In this document: positions 11,752 through 21,700 of the stretch, piece by piece
Numbering within the stretch: the first letter of the stretch is position 1
How the letters are laid out: each line of letters starts with the position of its first letter
The notes under the pieces: model-generated
Database searches by the model: none
Told to the model about the DNA's origin: nothing
Seen by the model: only the letters and a program-made list of their open reading frames with translations
From: Calendula officinalis
Taxonomy: Eukaryota; Streptophyta; Magnoliopsida; Asterales; Asteraceae
NCBI GenBank assembly: GCA_963853835.1
Contig: OY970828.1
Span: 13,831,813-13,895,812, forward strand
Direction: 5' to 3'
Length of the DNA: 64,000 nucleotides
Program-made: the position numbers and the translations under genes

Positions 11752-14229
11752 TCATCGAGAATAAGTGAGGGGATAGTAGGTTGGAGGTGGGGGTGGGGGT
11801 GGAGGTATAGGTGTTTGTGTGGGGGGTGGGGTTGGGGGATGGGGTATAGGTGTTTGTGTGGGGGGTGTAGGTGTAGTGTTTGGGATGGATGTGGTTGTTG
11901 GTGGGGTGGGTGCAGTTGGGTGTGGTTGTTGTTGATTGTTATTGGGTTGGTAAAAAATGGGGGATGGATCGGAATCAAGAAAGGTGTAGTTGTGTGGTGT
12001 TGGAGGTTTGATGTTTGCGTATGGGAAAACATTTTCATCAAATGTGACGTGTCGAGAGAGGATGATTTTCCCTGTGGCCATGTCAAGGCATCGATAACCA
12101 CGGTATTGGGCCGGGTATCCGAGAAATAGGCAGGGTTTGGAGCGAGGTGCGAGTTTGTGTTGTCGAGTGGCGGAGAGGTTGGGATAACAAGCGCATCCGA
12201 AGATACGAAGGTGGTCGTATGTGGGGTTTTTGAGGTAAAGAGCGGAAGTGGGTGTGCGGTTGGCTAGTAAGGGGGTTGGAAGGATGTTGTGGAGGTAACA
12301 TGCTGTGTGAAGAGCCTCAACCCAAAAATGTGGGGGCAGAGAGGCGTGAGTTAAAAGAGAGAGCATGAGTTCGTTGATGCGACGAATCATGCGCTCAGCA
12401 GTACCATTTTGTTGAGAGGTGTGTGGGCATGAGAAACGAATGTGAAGACCAGCGGTAGCGGCAAAGTTATGGAATGAGTGATTATCGAATTCACCGCCTT
12501 TGTCGCATTGAAAAGTTTTTGTGTCAATGTTGAATTGGGTTTTAATAAATCTGTGAAATTGTTTAAATTTTTCATAAGTTTCAGATTTATATTTTAGTGG
12601 AAAAGCCCATGTGAAATGTGTGAAATCATCTATAATGATGAGATAGTATTTAAAACCAGTTTTGCTTTGGATGGGCGATGTCCAAAGGTCAGCATGAACT
12701 AAATCGAATGGTTTTAAAGTGGTGGAAGTGGAGTTTTTAAATGGTAGACGTTTATGTTTTGCAATTTGGCAAGATGGACAAACAGAGTCACGATTAATTT
12801 TATTGCATGAAATAAATTTATTTTGATTTAAAAAATCCATTACATGGTTTCCTGGATGACCCAGTCGTGAATGCCATAATGGAAAGCTTGTAGAAACAAA
12901 AAAGGATGATGCTTGAGCCGTGGAAGGTGTTGTGAAAGGGTAGAGATCGCCGGTACTATTGTGTCTCGAAAGGTGCTTCCCACTCTTGAAATCCTTTATA
13001 GAAAAACCATAAGGATCAAATTCAACAGAAAAACGATTATGAATGCAAAATTTGCGGACAGAGATAAGATTTTTAACAACATTAGGTGTGTGAAGGATAT
13101 CGTTTAGTTGAATGTGTGTGTTAGGGTTGGGTAAAATGGTGTTACCTGATCCAAGGACTGGCACTTGATTCCCATTACCGACAAATACAGTCTTAATAGG
13201 TGAGACACTAGGGGTAGAGATTTTACCTGGATCTGAGGTGAGATGTGATGTTGCACCGGAGTCCATGTACCATTGATCGTCATTTGGGTCCAGCGTCATT
13301 GACGAAAAAGCCGCTCCGATTTCTGATGGTTCAAGTGGATTGACATCCGTTAAATGGGCCTGGGCTGGAGGTTGGGCCAAATTCGACGAACGATTCTGCC
13401 CCAAATTAGATCGCGATTGAGAAGCCGACGAGGAGGTGCGACGCTGGTTTCGGTCTGTTGTGGAACGATTGTTGGTGTGCCGGTTGTTGCGGTGGTAATT
13501 GTTCGAGGATGGTGATTGATTGCGGTGTTGAGGAGACCGATTACGGTTCGATTGGGGGTTGCGATCCGATACAGCAGCGGCGACTTCGACTGTGGGATTG
13601 GATTCCCGTGCTTGCTGTCTTTGTTGTTCGAGTTGGAGCATGGAAACAGCAGTGTCCCAATTAGGTGAAGTTTGGTTGATGTAGGCTCCTACGGTGTCAA
13701 ATTCAGGGGGTAACCCACGAACCAGTTGAAGCACCATACGGGTTTCGTTGACAGAGCAGTCAACATCATTCAACTGACTTGCCAAGTCTTTGATGCGTTG
13801 ACAGTAAGCATCTAAAGACGATGCAGATCGAAGGGTATGGTTGTTGAATTCGTGTTCTAACGCAGCAGCCCGAGACCCCTTATTGTTAAGAAATATGTTT
13901 TGAACTTTGATCCAGGTTGTGTGAGCTGTGGAATCTGTGTCAAGAACACGGGCAAGAAGGTCGTCAGATATCGTGCCATAGATCCATTGAAGGACAATTG
14001 CATCAATTTCTGACCATTCTTGGTAAGTGGGGTCGGTTTGGAGGGGTGGGGTGGAACCGTCGATATGAGCAAGTACTTTGTAACCTTTGGCATGTAGTTT
14101 GAATAGCCGTACCCATGATGAGTATGATACTTTGGTGCCATCAAGGGTACGAATTTTGTGCTGAATATTAGTAACCGTGTATGCAGGGTGGAGAGATTTT
14201 GTGGACGGTTGAGCAGGTGTGCCTGTCAT
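11752..14229 (-). pseudogene. Copia 1 gag-protease-integrase
   Basis: The 825-codon ORF starts MTGTPAQPSTKS. The gag part (residues about 25-220) is a UBN2-type capsid domain (WVRLFKLHAKGYKVL, LQLVRGLPPEFDT). I see no CCHC zinc knuckle, only an Arg/Asn/Ser-rich basic stretch. The protease has the active site in WYMDSGATSHL. The pre-integrase HHCC region includes LWHSRLGHPG and CPSCQIAKHKRLP. The integrase core has its catalytic acids in HADLW, CDKGGEF and AERMIRR. A C-terminal proline-rich repeat tract follows (11780-11940). The ORF stops at a TGA at 11752-11754, apparently a CGA-to-TGA change, and the same frame runs on into RT. The absent knuckle suggests the Ale/Retrofit side of Copia; I am not certain of this. 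Confidence 0.88.
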
Positions 14230-14403
14230 TTTCGATTTCTGGAGCAGAAATGGGATGTTAATAGGAAGGGTAACTGGATAAATAAGCTCTTAGCTTTGCA
14301 ATTGTGTGACAGCCGTGGCTGTTGATTCAGATGGAACAAGAAAAGGAGTGTTGCAGCCGTGGCTAGCACACTTAGGGAAGAAAGCACAGGTATGAGCTTA
14401 TTG

Positions 14404-14415
14404 GCTCTGATACCA
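14404..14415 (-). other. Primer binding site, element 1
   Basis: TGGTATCAGAGC on the minus strand, directly next to the LTR, complements the 3' end of initiator tRNA-Met. Confidence 0.93.
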
Positions 14416-14643
14416 TGATAATGTTCGAAAACTGAATGAATATTTCATTACATTGTCTTGGTTTATATACACGAAGAGACTAGCCTATATTAAGCCTAGG
14501 ATACAGAATATTAATGATGATTTACACGAAATTAGGAAAGAATAATATACACAATAATGATGAGATCACAGCTGTAATGCTGTGATTTAGTTTCTGTGAA
14601 TATTGATATCACAGCTGTATGCTGTGATATATTTCTGTTAATA
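14416..14643 (-). repeat. 5' LTR of Copia element 1
   Basis: Same 228 bases as the 3' LTR with two substitutions (ctataatg/ctgtaatg and agcttctg/agtttctg). The primer binding site adjoins its inner end. Confidence 0.9.
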
Positions 14644-14648
14644 CTCTT

Positions 14649-14900
14649 AACCTCATTAATGAACTCTGATTAGCCTCAATAATAAGAATAGAACTACAAA
14701 CTTTGATAAAAGTATATATTTTATTGTAATCATACGTGACACTAATGATAATTCTAGGATATAAACTGATTCAGGTCACTTTGACCCAGCCCGTTTGAAT
14801 CGGACCAATTTGAATCATTACCTTATCAACATATAGATTAGAAGGAAATGGTGCACCAACTTCTCAACCTTATATGTCAGAATATTGAGAATATCATAAG
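14649..14900. other. Non-coding spacer, nothing recognised
   Basis: AT-rich flank between two Copia insertions; no features seen. Confidence 0.5.
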
Positions 14901-14944
14901 GGAGGCCAACCTCTCTGGAGGCCAACCTCTCTGGAGGCCAACCT
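14901..14944. repeat. 16-bp tandem repeat, target of Copia element 2
   Basis: ggaggccaacctctct is repeated at 14901 and 14917, and a third copy at 14933 is cut after aacct by the LTR of Copia element 2. The rest of that unit (aacctctct) resumes at 19592 on the far side of the element. Confidence 0.85.
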
Positions 14945-15172
14945 TGATAACAATGAGAATTTACTTCTGGTTTTATTACTTTCGTGTGTTGTTTACATTG
15001 CAGGAGGAGCCTTATATTTATACAAGAAAAGAATCAATACATAAAGGAAAGACATAATGGAGATCCCGTAATTGAGGGAGATCCCGTAATTGAGGTTATG
15101 ACCGTTGGTGATTAGCTGGCATGGAGGTGAATTGATATATGTTTCCATCTTGGTTTATTCTATTATTTAACA
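14945..15172 (-). repeat. 3' LTR of Copia element 2
   Basis: On the minus strand it runs TGTTAAATAATAG... to ...ATTGTTATCA. It contains tataaata (minus strand of ttatatttatac) as TATA box and a short internal direct repeat, gagatcccgtaattgag, twice. Confidence 0.93.
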
Positions 15173-17973
15173 CTCCCCCTCAAGTTGAATGGTGGGATCA
15201 CCAAAATTCAACTTGCCTAGAACTTCATGTAAAGACTTCCCACTAACAGCTTTAGTTAAGATATCAGCAAGTTGATCTTCGGACCGTACGAAAGGAAGAG
15301 TGATTATTTTGGCTTCTAATTTTTCTTTGATGAAATGTCGATCAACTTCTACGTGTTTTGTTCGATCATGTTGAACTGGGTTTTCAGATATTTGAATCGC
15401 GGCCTCGTTATCACTAAAAACTTCACTGGATTTCTGTGTAGGGTACCCTATCTCGGTTAGAAGGTGTCTTACCCATAACACTTCGGTTATCCCTCTTGCG
15501 ATTCCTCGGAATTCTGCCTCTGCACTTGATAGGGCTACTACTTTTTGTTTCTTGCTGCGCCATGTTACAAGGTTCCCACCAACAAGAGTAAAGTATCCTG
15601 CCGTTGATCTTCTGTCGTTTTTGTCTCCTGCCCAATCTGCATCGGTATATAGCTGGGTCTCAAGGTGACCATTTCGCTTAAACAAAATTCCATTTCCTAC
15701 TGTTCCTTTGAGATATCTTACGATTCGTAAGACTGCTTCCATGTGATTTTTTTGAGGTTTATGCATGTGTTGACTCACCACTCCTACGGCGTATGCTATA
15801 TCTGGACGAGTATGTGCAAGGTATATTAGCTTCCCTACCATTCGTTGGTATCTCATTTTGTCAACTAGGTCATCATTTTCTTCGTGAAGGAGTTCTTGGT
15901 TCATAATCATTGGTGTTTCTGCTGGTTTGCAATCGATCATACCGGTCTCTGCCAATAAGTCAAGAACATATTTTTTCTGATGCATAAAGATCCCTTGCTT
16001 TGACCTTAGAACTTCAATTCCTAGGAAGTATTTGAGGTTTCCTAGATCCTTCATTTCAAATTCTGAGAACAGGCTTTTCTTTAATTTTGCTATTTCTTCT
16101 TTGTCATCACCTGTAATGATCATATCATCAACATAAATTATTAAACATGTTATCAATTTTCCCCTTTTTTTAATAAATAAAGTATGATCTGAGTTGCTTT
16201 GGTTGAACCCATAGCTTTTCATGGCTATGGTGAATCTTCCAAACCAAGCCCTAGGGGACTGTTTTAAACCGTAAAGAGATTTTTTAAGGCGACACACTTC
16301 CCTTTTTTTGAAGTTACTTGCGAATCCATGCGGAGCTTCCATGTACACTTCTTCTTGTAGTTCTCCGTGTAAGAAAGCATTTTTTACATCGAACTGGTGC
16401 AGGGGCCATTCCTGGTTCGCAGCTACAGAACAAAGAACCCTGATAGTGTTGATTTTTGCTACGGGAGAGAAGGTTTCTGAGTAGTCAATTCCGTATGTTT
16501 GTGTGTAGCCTTTTGCCACTAGTCTTGCTTTGTGTCTTTCAATTGTTCCATCGGGTTTGTATTTGATTGTGAACACCCATCGACATCCAACGGTTTTCTT
16601 TCCTGGTGGTAAGATACATTTTTTCCAAGTTTTATTTTTCTCTAGGGCTTTCATTTCTTCATCCATCGCTCTTTTCCATTCTCTAGATTTCAGGGCTTGT
16701 TCGGTGTTTGTAGGTATTTCTTCAGAGCAAAGAGCGACTGTAAAGGCTTTGGCTTGTTGAGATAGATTTCCTGTTGCTATATTGGCCATTGGATACCTGC
16801 TTTTCCTTGGTTCCCTTTCTGGTGAGTATCTATTGGGTGGAACGCCCCGATTTATCCTTGGAGGTAAGGTGTATTGCTCGGGTTCATCTTCTGTGATAAG
16901 TTCTTCTCCATCTTCATTTTCTGATTCCTGTATATTATCTTGTACACACGAATCGTTAGTTTCATTAAGGGTTGGATTACTTACCTCGTGTACCAGGATA
17001 GGAGTCGAGTCTTGGGGGGCACTGTCTTCACTGTCTTCAGGTGGACTGTCTTCCGTATGTTGAGGGAGTTCTTGTGTTGAAACGTTTTGAGTTGGTATTG
17101 TGTCAATAGTTTCAAGCCAACTCAGTGTGTCAACAGTATTATTCATCTCATTCTCCCCTTGACCACTGAGATTGGCGGTATAGTAATATTCTGTTTCGAG
17201 AAAGTCACAATTCATTGTGGTAAACATGCGTTTCGTTTTTGGATTATAGCATCGGTATCCTTTTTGGTTTACTCCGTACCCGACAAACACACATTTCTCC
17301 GCGCATGGGTCAAGTTTAGATCTAGTAGATTTGGGTATGTGAACAAACACAGTACAACCGAAAATTCGGGGTTCAAGAGTTAGAAATGTTGGTGGTTTTG
17401 TATATTCAGTGAAAACTTGTAATGGTGTTTTTGATTTCAAAATTTGGGTTGGAAGGCGATTTATGAGGTAGGCGGCTGTGGCAAGAGCTTCTGGCCAAAA
17501 AGATTTTGGGACTTGCGATTCAATTAGGAGAGCCCGGGTGATTTCTAAAAGAATACGATTTTTCCGTTCAGCGACACCATTTTGTTCAGGGGTATGTGGG
17601 CACGAGGTTTGATGGATTATACCTTTTTTTTGGCAAAAAAGTTTCATATCAGAGTTAATAAATTCTCCACCGTTGTCAGTCCTAAGGACTTGGATGGATT
17701 TTTTAAATTGATTTTGGACCATGGTGTGAAAAATGGTGAATTTTTCAAAAACTTCACTTTTGTTTTTTAAAAAATATACCCACGTCATACGGGTACAATC
17801 ATCAACAAACATAACAAAAAAATGAAAATTGTGTCCTCCGGTAATTGGGGCTGGGCCCCATACGTCAGAGTGAATTAACGAAAAAGGTGTATCAGCTCGT
17901 GTAAATTTAGGTTTAAAAGTTTTTCGATGACTCTTGGCGAAAACACAAGTTTCACAGTGTCTTGCAATTTAAA
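15167..17973 (-). CDS. Copia 2 integrase-reverse transcriptase-RNase H
   Basis: One continuous frame from about 17973 to the stop at 15167. The HHCC remainder is HCETCVFAKSH. The integrase core has catalytic acids in HSDVWGP, RTDNGGEF and AERKNR. RT has KARLVAKGYTQTYGIDYSET, KNAFLHGELQEEVYMEAPHG and YVDDMIITGDD. RNase H has DADWAGDKNDRRSTAGY, SSAEAEFRGIA and TKHVEVDRHFI. It ends QLEGEC, with the polypurine tract inside the last codons and the TAA inside the LTR. All catalytic residues are present. It lacks its own start because of the upstream frameshift. Confidence 0.92.
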
Positions 17974-19280
17974 GGAAAAAGTTTAGGAAATAAAGTATGC
18001 AAATAATTTGTAGATGGGTGACCTAGTCTCCTGTGCCACAACCAAGCCTCTCTTTCGGTAGTCCCGTGAGATAACATGGCACTCCCATTTTGAGTTACCT
18101 CATCCACGTAATATAACCCATTCTTTTCAGTGCCACGCCCGATTATCGCTCCCGTCCTTATATCTTGTAATATACAAAAAGTTGGTTGCATGAGGACCGA
18201 GCAATTTAATTCTTTAGTGACATGGCTAACGGACAAAAGTTTATGTGATAGGTCGGGAATATAGAGACATTTAGAGAGTTTTAAAGTTGGAGAGATCTCA
18301 ATATTCCCTCCCATTTTCACACTTAACTTTTCTCCGTTTGCAGTTTCAATATACGATTTCGTTGGTCTATTAGTTGTTTTAAAATCAGATAAGTCGTAGG
18401 TCATTGTATCCGTAGCCCCACAATCAAATATCCATAATGGTTCCGGTTTTTGAATATTACAAACCATATTTACTAAACCAGTTTTAGCATATGTTTGATC
18501 GCATTTTTTAAAACTGTTACAATCATTAAACGATTTATCAAGGTAGTAAATAAAATTGGTTTGATTTAAAAATATATCTATTTTTGGTTTTGACGAATTT
18601 TTTGGTTTATACAAATTTTTTGGTTTAATAAAATTGTTTGTATTATTTTTGGAATTAAAAAAATGGTTTTCAAAAAAACCAGTTTGATTTAAGTGTCTTT
18701 GTGACAAAAAAGAATTAATGGCATTTTTGGAATTAAAACTATTTAATTTGTTTGTATTGGAATAGATTTTGTTTGACAGTGGGACTTGATTTGATCGATT
18801 AAATATCCACAATGGTTTGACAGGGGGAGTTTTTAAATTACATAAAGTGCAAGGGGACTTATTTAAAAAGCAAGAAAAGTAAAAGGGGGGGTTCGAGCTA
18901 AACGAGCCCTTACCCCCTGTACCTCCCTCGTTGTGGATAGAAAATCGCTTCTCATCAGAAACTCCGGCCGCCGCTGCTGCAACGACAGAAAACCCGGAGC
19001 CACCCTTCTGCTCGGAGCTATTCCCGTCGGTAGATTCCGCCGCTGCTGCAACAACAGAAAACCCGGAGCCACCCTTCTGATCGGAGCTATTCCCGTCGGT
19101 CGATTTCTTCCCCTTCTCTGGTCCGTGCCCTTTCGTCGCCAAACCCACCTCGTTCAAGAATTCAGGTCTGTTTGCGACAAGTCCGGCTGCTACCCCGGTT
19201 TGTTCCTCTTTGGTTCCCAAAATTTCCTGAGAATTGAGTTGGCTTGATAAATCAGAACCTGGGTTACCGTCTTCTGACAT
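17952..19280 (-). pseudogene. Copia 2 gag-like region and protease
   Basis: The 442-codon ORF starts MSEDGNPGSDLSS. The first half is low complexity: a 23-residue unit around TDGNSS-QKGGSGFSVVAAAA occurs twice, then an Asn/Lys/Phe/Ser-rich stretch. I find neither the UBN2 capsid domain nor a CCHC knuckle expected in Copia gag. The protease follows with LWIFDCGATDTMTYDLSDF (Asp-Cys-Gly in place of Asp-Ser/Thr-Gly), then the start of the pre-integrase domain (WLWHRRLGHPS). The frame breaks near 17970 inside the HHCC zinc-binding region and stops at 17952. A programmed frameshift would normally lie between gag and protease, so this is probably a mutation. Such a gag may need another element's capsid. 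Confidence 0.8.
18970..19107 (-). repeat. 69-bp tandem duplication in the gag-like region
   Basis: Two adjacent 69-base units (18970-19038 and 19039-19107) keep the frame and double a Gly/Ser/Ala-rich peptide. They differ at a few bases. Confidence 0.85.
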
Positions 19281-19351
19281 GGCAGCCCAGTTTGTTTAGA
19301 AATTGAACGATATGGTGTTGATCGGCGATTGATTTCAGAATCAAGAACACC

Positions 19352-19363
19352 GCTCTGATACCA
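19352..19363 (-). other. Primer binding site, element 2
   Basis: TGGTATCAGAGC on the minus strand, directly adjoining the LTR; complement of initiator tRNA-Met. Confidence 0.93.
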
Positions 19364-19591
19364 TGATAACAATGAGAATTTACTTCTGGTTTTATTACTT
19401 TCGTGTGTTGTTTACATTGCAGGAGGAGCCTTATATTTATACAAGAAAAGAATCAATACATAAAGGAAAGACATAATGGAGATCCCGTAATTGAGGGAGA
19501 TCCCGTAATTGAGGTTATGACCGTTGGTGATTAGCTGGCATGGAGGTGAATTGATATATGTTTCCATCTTGGTTTATTCTATTATTTAACA
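19364..19591 (-). repeat. 5' LTR of Copia element 2
   Basis: Matches the 3' LTR without a difference by eye. Its inner end touches the primer binding site. Confidence 0.93.
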
Positions 19592-19596
19592 AACCT

Positions 19597-21600
19597 CTCT
19601 GCATATTTCACCTAATTCTAAAAAACTGTAATTAAATGCAAAAAAAGATCATTTGTAATCGAAGTGGAATGCATATCAAATAACAAAAATTTGGTAATCT
19701 ACGTAACAAAATTATTATCATGCCAACAACCAAAGAAGCTAGTGTTTTAAGAAAATTTCTATAAAACTACTACCAAAAATAATTTTGAATATTATTTAAG
19801 AAACACATAGAACTCATTTTTATGACAAAGTAAATGAGTTTCATGCATGAACCGGTCATCACTTAATAACATGAAATTATAATCTTGATAAGCAAACCTA
19901 AAATTAAGAACTTACATTATTGGGTTTCTTTGTTGCATTTTGTCTCCTGGTGTCTAATATAGAATCCAAGGTAATGGCCGGTGACTGTCTCAGCATGATT
20001 TCTGCTGATTTGTATTCTAACCTGCATATTGCTTCCAATGAATGTTCTTTAACATGTATATTTGCAATTACAACACAGTTTTGCAGTTATAACACAGTTT
20101 TATATTTGCGGGTCTGTATTCTAACCTGCATAACGAACATGATCCTGTGGTTTTTATCTAAAAGCACCATTTTAAATTGTATCTTTTATGTTGTGAAATT
20201 GTAATCTCCAATTAAAAACCACACAGTCCTCATAAATATGAAACATATAATTTTCAATTGCAATTAAATGTATCAGGCCTGCAAACAACAATTTTAGATT
20301 ACATATCAAACATATTATAAACAATTGCAAACAAAATGTATCATACCTGAGAGATTGTTATGAAATTTTGTTGTCATCGTGCTTTGTAACAATTCTTCTT
20401 GGAGGCTTCATCGTCCTCATACCATCGGCGCATCAATTAACGCATCCGCCTCATATACAAATCCCGGCTGTATAAACATTTTTTTAAAGGCAGATTAGAT
20501 CTTAATTTGAGCTATTTATGAATAGATATTGCAGACAATACCGCAAAATGGGTTTCAATCAGAACAAAATATAATCACCTAGAAAAACACTTTGAGTTTC
20601 TGTATTGAAACTCACATCCAATTAAAAATAGCAATTGAATGTATCAGACATTCAGACTGATGACAGGTTCCGAGATATTTTTTTAACTATACCACCACTG
20701 CATCAAGACAAGCGTTCGTCCGGAACACAAATAATTATCATAATTTATTTTCCTAATAGAACCACAATCTATTGAATTAGTAACCTGTAAAGTCATATCC
20801 TACTAACCACACAATTTTGGATTACATGTGAAAATGGAAATAAGCTTCCAACCTGCAATTGAATGCATATGTGCGTCTTACAAATGCTAAAATTATCATA
20901 ATGTGTTTACCTTATGTAAGAACGGTTGCAGCATTGCTGGACGTTTACATCAGTACCGATTGTTAGAACGCGGTACCCAGAAGTTGCTTCACCACCGATG
21001 ATGGGAAAATCAACGTTACTGTTGATGTCGGAAGATCAAAATTGGCTGGGGATGTTGAATTAGGGGTAGCGGCAGTGGAGAAAGGGATACCTTCAGAGAA
21101 AGTGAAATGAAATTAGGGTTTCTGAGGAAGATTGAGAGGAAATCGTTGGCCAATGTGTGAATTACACGTGGCATTATCAGCCAATCAAAGAGCTGCAAAC
21201 AGGTGATATGTCAAATAAAAATCATATGTATGTGCATATATAGGGGAAGATTGTTGTAGCTACGGGCTATCCAGCTGCTCATTGGACCATTTTAGGGGCC
21301 CTTGAACCCCTTAAGGGCGCGACCCCCTTGATCCTTGACTTTGTATCCGTTCACCTTATAAATCATTTCGATATCATCTTTGATTTATACAAGTGTGCAT
21401 TACACACATTTGAACTTGTATTAGTACCATAAAGCTCATGACATATATATTATTTTCACTTAAAAAAATTGTACATGTCAAAATCCATGTGTTGTTTGGT
21501 GTAATAATTAATAAGAATCGGGTCTAGATAAGAAAGTGACAAACAAAAAAATGTTTTACAACTTATTGACAGAAAAATGGGGAACTTACTACACATGGAC
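19597..21600. other. Non-coding region, origin not recognised
   Basis: AT-rich with several short GC-richer islands (20395-20460, 20935-21060, 21240-21340) that could be gene fragments. No ORF has a family signature. A short local duplication, ttacaacacagtttt/ttataacacagtttt, lies near 20070-20105. Confidence 0.4.
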
Positions 21601-21625
21601 ACATATCATGTTTGTTCCACAAACC

Positions 21626-21631
21626 TTTATT
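21626..21631 (-). terminator. Poly(A) signal of the germin-like gene
   Basis: AATAAA on the minus strand (tttatt on plus), about 70 bases after the TAA at 21701-21703. Confidence 0.65.
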
Positions 21632-21700
21632 GATACAAAAAAAAAGCAAAAGCAGAAAACTTAATCACCCATAAATTGACACTACTTGTGTATTTGTGCT

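Larger units (their letters stand above)
9866..14643 (-). mobile_element. Complete Ty1/Copia retrotransposon 1
   Basis: Two 228-bp LTRs (9866-10093 and 14416-14643) flank gag-pol read on the minus strand. The flanking 5-bp TSD is ctctt at 9861-9865 and 14644-14648. The primer binding site (14404-14415) and polypurine tract (10094-10103) abut the LTRs. The LTRs differ at only two positions that I see, so insertion was recent. The outer ends read TA...CA on the coding strand instead of TG...CA, in both LTRs. Coding capacity is broken by a TGA and a small deletion. Confidence 0.93.
14945..19591 (-). mobile_element. Complete Ty1/Copia retrotransposon 2 (very recent)
   Basis: Two 228-bp LTRs (14945-15172 and 19364-19591) that appear identical base for base, TG...CA ends, and 5-bp TSD aacct at 14940-14944 and 19592-19596. 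The primer binding site is at 19352-19363 and the polypurine tract at 15173-15184. Gag-protease and integrase-RT-RNase H are in two frames because of one frameshift near 17970. Identical LTRs imply an insertion too recent to have gained an LTR mutation. Confidence 0.95.

Noticed and set aside
11712..12129. Trp/Gly-rich plus-strand and Pro/His-rich minus-strand ORFs
   Set aside because: Antisense or shifted shadows of the proline-rich tract at the end of Copia 1 integrase.
17952..17973. A programmed frameshift in Copia 2
   Set aside because: It falls inside the HHCC zinc-binding domain, not at the gag-protease border, and has no slippery heptamer that I recognise; a mutation is simpler.
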